Shown piece by piece: positions 35,198 through 45,384 of a stretch of DNA of 64,000 bases (position 1 is the first letter of the stretch; every line of letters begins with the position of its first letter). The translations under genes were made by a program, and so were the position numbers. The notes below the pieces were generated by a model, which saw only the letters and a list, made by a program, of their open reading frames with translations, ran no database searches and was not told the origin of the DNA. The DNA is from an uncultured Oscillospiraceae bacterium. Its GTDB lineage: Bacteria; Bacillota; Clostridia; Oscillospirales; Oscillospiraceae. The stretch is taken from NCBI GenBank assembly GCA_934631005.1, contig CAKTXA010000006.1, forward strand, positions 27,045 to 91,044, in the 5' to 3' direction.

Positions 35198-36361
35198 ATG
35201 AAAGCCATTATAAACGGAAAACTGGTCTTCCCGGAGCGGATCATCGACGGCAGCGTCCTCATCGAGGGCGGGCGCATCGTGGCCGCGGGGCAGGTGGACA
35301 TCCCGGCGGACGCGGAGATCCTGGACGCGGCGGGGCTTTACGTCGGCCCGGGGCTGATCGACCAGCACTCGCACGGCTATCAGTGGCATGACATCGGTAT
35401 TTCCGTCAATGACGATCCGGCGGGCGCGGCGCGCGGGCATCTGCTCCACGGCACCACGACCTACATCCCCAGCTCCGACTACGGCGACGCGGCGGCGGTG
35501 CAGCTGGGCATGATCCGCCGCAGCATCGACGCCATTCAAAACGACCCCGGGACCACCATCCCCGGCATCCATCTGGAGGGGCCGTTCATCAACAAGCGCT
35601 ACGGCTCCTGCCCCGAGCGGGCGCTGGACTATTCCGACGAGATGTGCGAGCGCTTTTTTGCGCTGGCCGCGCCGTATGCGCTGCACTGCACCTACGCGCC
35701 CGATCTGCCGGATGCGCCGCGGCTGGAGGAAAAGCTGTGCAAATACGGCATCCGCCCCGCCATCGGCCACACCGAGGCCGGGCCCGCCGACATTGAGCGC
35801 GCCGTGGCGCGCGGGGCCACGATCTTTACCCATCTGTACGACGCCAACGGCAACTATCTCGGCATGGCCGAGGCCGCCAAGCGCACGCAGCATCCGCAGG
35901 AGTGCACGGCGGACATCGCCCTGTCCATCCCGGGGATGTACTATGAGCTGATCTGCGACGCGCACGGGTTCCACGTGTCGAAGGTCAACGTCAACGCCGC
36001 GCTGCGCGCCGCCGGGGAGGATCATATCATCCTCATCACCGACACGTTCGTGGAGCCGTCGGACGGCATGGGCAAAAATCTCGACCCCGAGAGCGACGTG
36101 AACTACGACTTCCGCGGCACGCTCTCCGGCAGCCGCCTGACGCTGGCCCGCGCGGCGCGGAACTTTATGCGCTTTACGGGCGCGGACGTGCGCGTGGCGT
36201 TCAAGTGCGCCGCCACGAATTCGGCGAAGGCGCTGGGGCTGTATGACCGCGTCGGCTCCATCGAGGCGGGGCGGCTGGCGAACATCCTGCTGGTGGACGC
36301 GGGCTTCCATGTGAAAAAGATCCTGCTGCGCGGCGAAGAGCTGCCGCAGATCCGGGATTGA
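35198..36361 (+). CDS. nagA: N-acetylglucosamine-6-phosphate deacetylase-like amidohydrolase
   Basis: Metal-dependent amidohydrolase of 387 aa of the NagA family, which removes acetate from GlcNAc-6-phosphate. Motifs: metal-site QHSHGYQWHD near residue 55 (QHSHG where many NagA have xHGxxG), GTTTYIPSSDYGD near 88, GIHLEGPFINKRYG near 126 with the metal Glu, AIGHTEAGPAD near 188, THLYDANGN near 209, LITDTF near 278 with the catalytic Asp, and GSIEAGRLANILLVD near 350. It starts 4 nt after the OppF gene, tying deacetylation to the importer. The family assignment is firm; GlcNAc-6P itself as substrate is an inference. Confidence 0.85.
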   Translation: MKAIINGKLVFPERIIDGSVLIEGGRIVAAGQVDIPADAEILDAAGLYVGPGLIDQHSHGYQWHDIGISVNDDPAGAARGHLLHGTTTYIPSSDYGDAAAVQLGMIRRSIDAIQNDPGTTIPGIHLEGPFINKRYGSCPERALDYSDEMCERFFALAAPYALHCTYAPDLPDAPRLEEKLCKYGIRPAIGHTEAGPADIERAVARGATIFTHLYDANGNYLGMAEAAKRTQHPQECTADIALSIPGMYYELICDAHGFHVSKVNVNAALRAAGEDHIILITDTFVEPSDGMGKNLDPESDVNYDFRGTLSGSRLTLARAARNFMRFTGADVRVAFKCAATNSAKALGLYDRVGSIEAGRLANILLVDAGFHVKKILLRGEELPQIRD

Positions 36362-36370
36362 CAGAATGCC

Positions 36371-36985
36371 ATGCATACCTATATGATAAAAGAGCGGACG
36401 GGCGGCGCGATCGACTGGGCGCGTGTGCCGCAGGCGCGGCTGGAGCACGCGCTGGTGCAGCCGCCCGCGCCCGTCGCGGCGGCGGCGCAGCTGTGCTGGG
36501 ACGACGCGGGCCTGTACGTCCGCCTGACGGCGCGCGAGCCGGAAATTCTGGCCCGCTTTACGGGCGACACAGACCCCGTCTGCCGCGACAGCTGTCTGGA
36601 GCTGTTCCTCAGTCCGCTGGCGGACGATCCGCGGTATTTTAACATCGAGCTGAACCCCAACGGCGCGTGCTTTTTCGGCTTCGGGCACGGGCGGGCGGAC
36701 CTCATCCGCCTGCACCCGTGGGACGTGCGGCAGCTGCTCGCCATCGAGCCGTTCCGGGAGGGCGGTCTCTGGGGCGTGACGTTCTGCGTGCCGCAGCGCG
36801 TGATCCGGCTGTTCATGCCGGGCTTCACGGTGCACGCCGGGCTGCATATGCGCGCGAATTTTTACAAGTGCGGCGACGACCTCCGCTCGCCGCATGAGCT
36901 GTGCTGGAGCCCGATCACAAACGGCGTGGCGGACTTCCACCAGCCGGCGTTTTTTGGGGATCTGTATTTACAGGAAGGAAAATAA
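36371..36985 (+). CDS. CBM9-like protein (paralogue 2)
   Basis: Stand-alone CBM9-like protein of 204 aa without signal peptide, paralogue of 19724-20329. Shared blocks are CWDDAGLYVRLTAREPEI near residue 42, CRDSCLELFLSPLADDPRYFN near 75, NPNGACFFGFG, VTFCVPQRVIRLF and MRANFYKCGDD. It starts 9 nt after the NagA-like stop with a poor ribosome site, so it is probably translated by coupling. Its place between deacetylase and dehydrogenase suggests a cytosolic sugar-binding or enzymatic role rather than glycan adhesion. Confidence 0.78.
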   Translation: MHTYMIKERTGGAIDWARVPQARLEHALVQPPAPVAAAAQLCWDDAGLYVRLTAREPEILARFTGDTDPVCRDSCLELFLSPLADDPRYFNIELNPNGACFFGFGHGRADLIRLHPWDVRQLLAIEPFREGGLWGVTFCVPQRVIRLFMPGFTVHAGLHMRANFYKCGDDLRSPHELCWSPITNGVADFHQPAFFGDLYLQEGK

Positions 36986-36997
36986 GGAGAAACGAGT

Positions 36998-38047
36998 ATG
37001 AGAAAGGTTCGCTGGGGCGTGATCGGCTGCGGCGGGATCGCGCGCACGCGCACCATCCCGGGGATGCTGCTGGCGGAAAACGCGCAGCTCGTATCGGTGA
37101 TGGCGCGTGACCTCGCGTCCGCGCAGGCCGTGCAGGAGCAGTTCGGCGCCGAGCGGGCGTATGATTCTGCGGAGCAGATGCTCGAAAACGACGAGCTGGA
37201 CGCGGTGTATATCGCCACGCCCGTCTTTACGCATTCGGAGCTGACGCGGCTCGCCGCGGATCACGGCAAGCACGTCCTGTGCGAAAAGCCGCTGGGGCTG
37301 AACGCCGCCGACGCGCTGCGCACCGTGGAATACTGCCGGAAAAAGGGCGTTTTACTGTCGGTCGATCTGATGATGCGCTACGGCACGCACATCTGCCGTA
37401 TTCGCGAGGCGATCGCCGCCGGGCAGATCGGGCAGGTCGTCTCGGCCGACGCGCGCTTTTCCTGCTGGGTACCCAAGGCATGCTGGTCCACCGATCTGGG
37501 GCGTGCGGGCGGCGGGCCGCTCATGGACATGGGCATCCACCTGATCGACCTGCTGCGCTACGTAACGGGGCTGGAGGTCACGGCGGTCACGGCGATGAAC
37601 GAGCGCATCTCCTTTCCACCGGAGGGCTACGGCGTGGAGGATTCCTCCACCGTGCTCATGCGGATGGAAAACGGCGCGCAGTGCACCGTGTTCACGAACT
37701 TCAACATCCCCGACAGCGCGGGCAAGTGGACGATGAACCTGTTCGGCACGCGCGGACGTCTGCTCGGCGACAAGATCATCGGCCAGCTTGACGAGGGCAC
37801 GCTTTGGGAGCTGGCGCTGCGCGAGGGCGAGGACGATTTCTACGCCGAGCCGGCCGTGGGCAACACGGTCGGCACGGAGCTGACGGCGCAGTTCGGCAAT
37901 ATGTATACCCGGACGCTCAGCGATTTCGGCGAGGCCATCCTGCATGGCGGCACGGCGTACATCGACCCCATGGAGTGCGTGCGCGACCAGCGCGTCATCG
38001 ACGCCGCGTATGAGAGCAGCCGCACCGGCCGGACGGTCTTTTTGTAA
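36998..38047 (+). CDS. Gfo/Idh/MocA-family oxidoreductase
   Basis: NAD(P)-dependent dehydrogenase of 349 aa. Rossmann GVIGCGGIARTRTIPG near residue 8, CEKPLGLNAADA near 91 with the catalytic Lys, GGGPLMDMGIHLIDLLRYVTG near 168. AAGGAGAAACG precedes the ATG at 36998. It is not one of the two close paralogues at 6288 and 18599. Last metabolic gene of the 29677-38047 operon; it would oxidise or reduce the sugar released by the upstream deacetylase (inference). Confidence 0.92.
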   Translation: MRKVRWGVIGCGGIARTRTIPGMLLAENAQLVSVMARDLASAQAVQEQFGAERAYDSAEQMLENDELDAVYIATPVFTHSELTRLAADHGKHVLCEKPLGLNAADALRTVEYCRKKGVLLSVDLMMRYGTHICRIREAIAAGQIGQVVSADARFSCWVPKACWSTDLGRAGGGPLMDMGIHLIDLLRYVTGLEVTAVTAMNERISFPPEGYGVEDSSTVLMRMENGAQCTVFTNFNIPDSAGKWTMNLFGTRGRLLGDKIIGQLDEGTLWELALREGEDDFYAEPAVGNTVGTELTAQFGNMYTRTLSDFGEAILHGGTAYIDPMECVRDQRVIDAAYESSRTGRTVFL

Positions 38048-38063
38048 CACGGCACAAAAATTC

Positions 38064-38112
38064 GATCGGGCGGGGAACTCCCCGCCCGATCCTGCATCCC
38101 GCCGGGATGCAG
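38064..38112 (+). other. Two consecutive stem-loops between Gfo and MerR genes
   Basis: GATCGGGCGGGG-AACT-CCCCGCCCGATC (38064-38091) and CTGCATCCC-GCC-GGGATGCAG (38092-38112) are perfect stems back to back. Neither has a U-run. They may form a partial transcription barrier or a regulator site. Confidence 0.55.
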
Positions 38113-38148
38113 ATACGATCAAAACAGCTTGAAACGTCAGGAGCGAAC

Positions 38149-39048
38149 ATGCGCATGAAACGACCGAAAACCTACAGCATCGGCGAGATGGCCCGGCTCT
38201 GCGGCATCTCGCCGCGGCAGCTGCGCTATTACGATCAGATCGGGCTCATCAAGCCCAAATACCGCAACCCCGAGACGGGCTACCGGTATTACACCGAGGA
38301 TCAGATCGAGCTGCTGTTTTTCCTCAATGAGCTGCGCAACATCGGCATCTCCAACGAGAGCATCCCTCGCCTGTTCATCAACCGCGACGTCGAGCAGCTC
38401 GTGCAGGAGCTGCAGCTCAACCTCGCCATGGTGGAGCAGGAGATCCAGGCGTCGCTCAACCGCTATCACAGCATCGTCAACGCTCTGGTGATGAACACGC
38501 GCACGCTCGCGTACCTCACCGGGCAGGAGGCCATCGACTCCAGCCGCTATCAGCATTTCTGGATCAGCGTCAACTGGGTGCCGGAGAGCCGCATTTTGTA
38601 TAATGAATATACGGACGAGGCGCACGCCGGTGTGCAGCAGGACTACATCGGCCACGTCGTGGAGCTGTCACGGCAGGCGGAGGCGATGGGCCTGAAGCTG
38701 GGCGACACGAAGCTCTCCATCCGCGAGCACTGCGACCTGACCGCGCTGAGCGAGGGCGTGCAGGGCGCGGCAAGGACGTATCAGATCGCCCGCGAGATCC
38801 TCAATAAGGACGCGGAGGAGCAGCCGGGGCGCATCAAGCGCTTCGGCGGCTATAACGCGCTGTGCACCGTGAACATCGGCGACCCCAGCTCCCTGACCGA
38901 CGCCTATAAGGTACTGCGCGAGTGGGCGGTGGATCACAATATCGCGCTGTCGGACACGGTGATCGAGGAGTATATGGCCGATACCTTCACCTCCACCGAC
39001 CGCACCCGCTACGTCACCCGCGTCATCATCCCCGTCCGGGAAGGATAA
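38149..39048 (+). CDS. MerR-family transcriptional regulator with effector domain
   Basis: Regulator of 299 aa from the ATG at 38149 (TCAGGAG upstream). The winged HTH YSIGEMARLCGISPRQLRYY is at about residues 7-26, followed by PETGYRYYTEDQ and a coiled dimer helix. The C-terminal half (about 130-299) resembles GyrI/BmrR-type small-molecule-binding domains, ending RYVTRVIIPVREG. It is the last gene in line with the family-5 importer operon. MerR proteins of this type usually respond to drugs or metabolites. Confidence 0.88.
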   Translation: MRMKRPKTYSIGEMARLCGISPRQLRYYDQIGLIKPKYRNPETGYRYYTEDQIELLFFLNELRNIGISNESIPRLFINRDVEQLVQELQLNLAMVEQEIQASLNRYHSIVNALVMNTRTLAYLTGQEAIDSSRYQHFWISVNWVPESRILYNEYTDEAHAGVQQDYIGHVVELSRQAEAMGLKLGDTKLSIREHCDLTALSEGVQGAARTYQIAREILNKDAEEQPGRIKRFGGYNALCTVNIGDPSSLTDAYKVLREWAVDHNIALSDTVIEEYMADTFTSTDRTRYVTRVIIPVREG

Positions 39049-39103
39049 CAGACCGCCCGCCGCAGGCGCTTGCTTTTCATGTTTTCCCTATACAGAAACA
39101 AAA

Positions 39104-39135
39104 AATCTCCCCGGAGCTTTTGCTCCGGGGAGATT
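39104..39135. terminator. Bidirectional terminator, MerR gene / ppdK
   Basis: Perfect 14-bp stem AATCTCCCCGGAGC / GCTCCGGGGAGATT with a TTTT loop, A-run on the left and T-rich sequence on the right, between convergent genes. Confidence 0.88.
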
Positions 39136-39146
39136 CTTTGATCGTT

Positions 39147-41777
<2,631 letters not shown>

Positions 41778-41862
41778 GATGTACCCCTTTCTCATTTGGA
41801 CCGGAAACACGCTGTTTCGGTCAGAACTTTTTTGCTATTCTTTGATTTTCAGACAAATATAT

Positions 41863-41890
41863 ACTATATCATACTTCAAACCGTTTGCAA
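41863..41890 (-). promoter_or_regulatory. Promoter of ppdK
   Basis: TTGCAA (41890-41885), a 16-bp spacer and TATAGT (41868-41863). The leader of about 80 nt holds a hairpin GACCG-AAACA ... TGTTT-C-CGGTC near 41799-41820. Confidence 0.6.
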
Positions 41891-41935
41891 GCTGAAAAAA
41901 GTTCTGTTTCCTGAAAAATTTTTAGCTATTTGCAC

Positions 41936-41966
41936 AAAAACGCACGCACAAACCCTGTGCGTGCGT
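41936..41966 (-). terminator. Terminator of the ParB/Noc-like gene
   Basis: ACGCACGCACA / TGTGCGTGCGT with a 5-nt loop and a T-run on the minus strand, about 33 nt after the stop. Confidence 0.85.
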
Positions 41967-41998
41967 CCGTGTTTTTTGAGATTTTCCACAAAAAGGGC

Positions 41999-42811
41999 TC
42001 ACCGCTCCCGTTTCACCTGCTTGGGGATGCGGATGGTCAGGATGATCTCGCGGTCGGTCTCGCGGCGGTCGCTGCACGCGCCGATGCCCGCCTCCCGCGC
42101 CACGTCCAGATGGTGCTGCACCGCGTTCAGCAGCACCCGCGCGTCGCGCAGCAGAAAGCCGCCGAAGCGCGTGCGCTTCGCGGGCGGCTGCGCCTGCGCA
42201 TCCACATACTGCTCCAGCCGCGCCACGCTCCAGTGCCCCTCCGCGGCCAGCCGCGCCGCGCGCCGCTGCGCGCTCTCGTCCGGCAGACGCAAAAGCGCCC
42301 GCGCGTGCCGCTCGCCGAGACCCGCGTCGCGAAGCTGCTGCAAAACATCCTCCGGCAGGCGCAGGATGCGCAGCTTGTTCGCGACCGCCGACTGGCTCAT
42401 CCCCAGCCGCCGCGCCGCCTGCTCCTGCGTGATGGAAAAGCGGTGCATCAGCCGGGCGATGCCCTGCGCCTGCTCCCAGAAGTCGAGGTCGCGGCGCTGG
42501 ATGTTTTCGATGAGCGCCAGCATGGCCGACGCCTCCTCGTCCGCGCCCACCGGCAGGCACGGCACCGTGCGCAGCCCTGCGAGCCTGGCCGCGCGCAGGC
42601 GGCGCTCGCCCGCGATCAGCTCCGGCCCGTCCTCCGTCAGCCGCACGCTCAGCGGCTGCAGGACGCCGTACTGCCGGATGGAGTCCGCCAGCGCCTGCAG
42701 CCCCTCCGGGTCAAACACCCCGCGCGGCTGCGCGGGGTTCGGCCGCAGCGCGTCCACGGGAATGAGCATCACCCGTCCCGCCCCCGCCGCCGTACCGGTC
42801 GTTGTCACCAT
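41999..42811 (-). CDS. ParB/RepB/Spo0J-family protein, Noc-like
   Basis: DNA-binding CTPase-type clamp of 270 aa, related to chromosome-partition ParB/Spo0J and nucleoid-occlusion Noc. The start ATG at 42811 follows GGGGAGGGG. N-terminal domain with NPAQPRGVFDPEGLQALADS near residue 24, the CTP-binding ELIAGERRLRAARL near 64 and ENIQRRDLDFWEQAQG near 103; HTH ITQEQAARRLGMSQSAVANK near 128; a basic C-terminus. It stands alone without parA, away from a visible origin, between ppdK and cls. It could be Noc, an accessory ParB, or a mobile-element relic. Confidence 0.85.
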   Translation of the reverse strand: MVTTTGTAAGAGRVMLIPVDALRPNPAQPRGVFDPEGLQALADSIRQYGVLQPLSVRLTEDGPELIAGERRLRAARLAGLRTVPCLPVGADEEASAMLALIENIQRRDLDFWEQAQGIARLMHRFSITQEQAARRLGMSQSAVANKLRILRLPEDVLQQLRDAGLGERHARALLRLPDESAQRRAARLAAEGHWSVARLEQYVDAQAQPPAKRTRFGGFLLRDARVLLNAVQHHLDVAREAGIGACSDRRETDREIILTIRIPKQVKRER

Positions 42812-42929
42812 GTCCCAGACCCCTCCCCGCGCCCCAGGCGGGCGCGAGGTTATTGTAAACCGGACGATACCAAAAAAACGCACGAATGCAGACACAAACA
42901 AAAAATCCCACCCCGAAGGGCGGAATTGA

Positions 42930-43280
42930 AGTCAGCACTTGCTGTCGTATCCCCGACGCAGGAGCGAAATGCTGGGCACCCCATACCTTCCCCTCGGGGC
43001 CGATTCCCCCTATCAGGGGGAAATGTCCCGAAGGGACAAAGAGGGTAGGGACAGGTGCCCCCGAAGGGGGCGGATGAGGGCCGGGGAGCACTTACGGTTT
43101 GCTTTGCATGCTCAGCTAAATGCAACTGCTCCCCGGCCCTCATCAGTCTGCTCCGCTAACGCTCCGCAGCCAGCTTCCCCCAGGGGAAGCCAAGGGGCCT
43201 CCAGCGAATCGGCACTGCCTCAAAAGTACGGCAGTGCTTCCCAGCGGGAGGGGCAAGCCCCTCCCCTACGTTACGACGAA
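42930..43280. repeat. Mosaic palindromic repeat C
   Basis: Fills most of the gap 42812-43308. Left alpha arm (CCCCGACGCAGGAGCGAAA), core CTTCCCCTCGGGG with the 52-bp inserted module (CCCCCTATCAGGGGG, TGTCCCGAAGGGACA), CCCCCGAAGGGGG, central GAGCACTTACG ... CAACTGCTC palindrome, CTTCCCCCAGGGGAAG, gamma arm AATCGGCACTGCC, and right end CCCCTACGTTACGACGAA. Confidence 0.85.
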
Positions 43281-43308
43281 ATGGGGTGGCCAAATTTGCG
43301 TATTCCGC

Positions 43309-44841
43309 TCACATCAGCGGTGCAAAAATTCTTAGCAAACTTCTCCCCAATCTCTGGTGCAGGTGCACGTGCTTGCAGCGCTGGTAGGTGATCTCGCGGC
43401 ATTCGGGGAAGGTGGTGCGGAAATCGGCGCTGACCTGAGCGACGGACGGGTCGTCGTAGAGATACACGGCGTCCTCAAAATGCAGATACAAACTGCGGAA
43501 GTCCATATTCACCGTGCCCACCACGGCGCGGCAGTCGTCCGCCAGGCAGACCTTGGAGTGGATAAAGCCCGGGCGGTACTCGAAAATGCGCACGCCCGAC
43601 TCGGTCAGCAGCTCGTAATTTGCCCGCGTCACCGCGTGCACGTACCACTTATCCGGCGTGCCCGGCGTGATGATGCGCACATCCACGCCCGATTTGGCCG
43701 CGATGCACAGCGCGCTCGTCATCTTGTCGTCCAGAATGAGGTACGGCGTCATGATCCACACATGGTCGTGCGCGCTCTGGATGAGGCTCTGGAACGTCGT
43801 CGCGCCCACGTCCTCATAGTCGAGCGGACTGTCGGCAAACGGCTGCACATAGCCGCAGCCCACGGGGCGCTCCGGCTCCAGCGGGTGGAAGGCCGCCAGC
43901 TCCTCCTGTTCGTTTGCCAGGCAGTCCCACATCGTGAGGAACATCACCGTCATCGACCACGCCGCCTCGCCGCGCACGAGGATGCCGCAGTCCTTCCAGT
44001 GGCCGTGGGGCGAGGTCCTGTTGATGTACTCGTCCGCCAGATTGATGCCGCCCGTAAAGGCCCGCTTGCCGTCCACGATCATCAGCTTGCGGTGGTCGCG
44101 GTTGTTGAGCCGCCCGGACACGATCGGCACGAAGGGGTTAAATGCCCGCGCGCGGATGCCCAGCTCCCCGAGCTGCTTGCAGTAGTTCGCCGGCAGGCGC
44201 GTGATGCAGCCGAAATCGTCGTATAAAACGCGCACGTCCACGCCCTGCGCCGCCTTGCGCGCGAGGATGTCCAGAATGCTGTCCCACATCTCGCCGCGGG
44301 CGATGATGAAATATTCGAGGAAGATGTAGTGCTCCGCCCGTTCCAGCTCCTCCAGCATCCGCCGGAAGCACGCCTCGCCGGACGGGAAATAGACCGCGTC
44401 GGAGTTGTGATAGACGGGATAGCCCGCGCTCGACTGCAGATACCGCGCCTGATTGTGCGCCGCCGCGTCCTCCTGCGAAAGCGCCTGCATCACCTGTGCG
44501 TCCTGCCGCAGCGCCAGCTGCACCTGCGTCCGCGCCCCGCTCAGCCGCCGCCACACCGGGCGCGACGAGCGGTTGCCCGCGAACAGCAGATAGAGCGTCA
44601 GCCCCACGACCGGGAACGCGAAGATCAGCACGATCCACGCGATCTTGTAGCTCGGGTTGCCCCGGCCGGTCGTGATGATATACAGGATCGCCGCCCACGA
44701 CAAAACGGACAGCGCCACATTCAGCCACTTTTCATATTCCTGCAGCCACAGCACGCCCGACAGGATCACGGCCACCTGCAAAAGAATTGCCAGCGACACG
44801 ATCACGACCCGCTGAAACAGCAGCTTTGTCAAATTCCGCAC
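43309..44841 (-). CDS. cls: Cardiolipin synthase
   Basis: Membrane phospholipase-D-family enzyme that joins two phosphatidylglycerols into cardiolipin. 510 aa from the GTG at 44841, preceded by AAAGGGGG. The promoter with TATAAT at 44866-44871 excludes the longer frame to 44934. Two N-terminal helices (VVIVSLAILLQVAVILSGVL; IAWIVLIFAFPVVGLTLYLL), then two HKD motifs: NNRDHRKLMIVDGKRAFTGG near residue 240 and GFIHSKVCLADDCRAVVGT near 422. The C-terminus RSLLRIFAPLM is typical. Divergent from uvrA. Confidence 0.95.
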   Translation of the reverse strand: MRNLTKLLFQRVVIVSLAILLQVAVILSGVLWLQEYEKWLNVALSVLSWAAILYIITTGRGNPSYKIAWIVLIFAFPVVGLTLYLLFAGNRSSRPVWRRLSGARTQVQLALRQDAQVMQALSQEDAAAHNQARYLQSSAGYPVYHNSDAVYFPSGEACFRRMLEELERAEHYIFLEYFIIARGEMWDSILDILARKAAQGVDVRVLYDDFGCITRLPANYCKQLGELGIRARAFNPFVPIVSGRLNNRDHRKLMIVDGKRAFTGGINLADEYINRTSPHGHWKDCGILVRGEAAWSMTVMFLTMWDCLANEQEELAAFHPLEPERPVGCGYVQPFADSPLDYEDVGATTFQSLIQSAHDHVWIMTPYLILDDKMTSALCIAAKSGVDVRIITPGTPDKWYVHAVTRANYELLTESGVRIFEYRPGFIHSKVCLADDCRAVVGTVNMDFRSLYLHFEDAVYLYDDPSVAQVSADFRTTFPECREITYQRCKHVHLHQRLGRSLLRIFAPLM

Positions 44842-44865
44842 AGCCCCACGCCCCCTTTTACCCCC

Positions 44866-44894
44866 ATTATACACATTCCCCCGCCCGGATACAA
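44866..44894 (-). promoter_or_regulatory. Promoter of cls
   Basis: TTGTAT (44894-44889), a 17-bp spacer and TATAAT (44871-44866) on the minus strand. This supports the GTG start at 44841. Confidence 0.75.
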
Positions 44895-44921
44895 GAGAAG
44901 AAACTTTTGTTCTAAAAATAG

Positions 44922-44950
44922 TTGTAGACTGCAAAAGAATCTGCTATAAT
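44922..44950 (+). promoter_or_regulatory. Promoter of uvrA
   Basis: TTGTAG (44922-44927), a 17-bp spacer and TATAAT (44945-44950). AAAC-TTTT-GTTC at 44901-44912 is one mismatch from the Gram-positive LexA core GAAC-N4-GTTC. The leader to the uvrA start would be about 430 nt and contains repeat D. Confidence 0.65.
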
Positions 44951-44980
44951 ATACGTTACGGTTTTTCCGCCCCCCGTTGT

Positions 44981-45352
44981 TCGTCGTAACGTAGGGGAGG
45001 GGCTTGCCCCTCCCGCTGGGAAGCACTGCCGTACTTTTGAGGCAGTGCCGATTCGCTGGAGGCCCTTTGGCTTCCCCTGGGGGCCGATTCCCCCTATCAG
45101 GGGGAAATGTCCCGAAGGGACAAAGAGGGTAGGGATAGCTGTCGCCGTAGGCGACTGATGAGGGCCTGGGAGCAGTTGCGTTTAGCTGAAACCGCAAAGC
45201 AAACCGTAAGTGCTCCCCAACCCTCATCCGGCTCGCTGCGCTCGCCACCTTCCCCGAGGGGAAGGTATGGGGTGCCTGCGTTTCGCCGGTGCGTCGGGGA
45301 TCCGGCAGTACGTGCTTACTTCTTCACTTTTCACTCTTCACTATTACTTATT
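44981..45352. repeat. Mosaic palindromic repeat D, in the uvrA leader
   Basis: Left end TCGTCGTAACGTAGGGG, gamma arm GCAGTGCCGATTCG, core with the 52-bp module, GGGAGCAGTTGCG ... CGTAAGTGCTCCC palindrome, CTTCCCCGAGGGGAAG, alpha arm TTCGCCGGTGCGTCGGGG, and the AT-rich tail TTCACTCTTCACTATTACTT. The rest of the gap 44842-45384 holds the two promoters. Confidence 0.85.
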
Positions 45353-45384
45353 TTCTCAATCTCTCCCCAAAGGTGGTATGTATC

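Noticed and set aside
45289..45384. Longer N-terminus for UvrA
   Set aside because: The extension lies in repeat D and its AT-rich tail; the ATG at 45385 gives the usual 940 residues.
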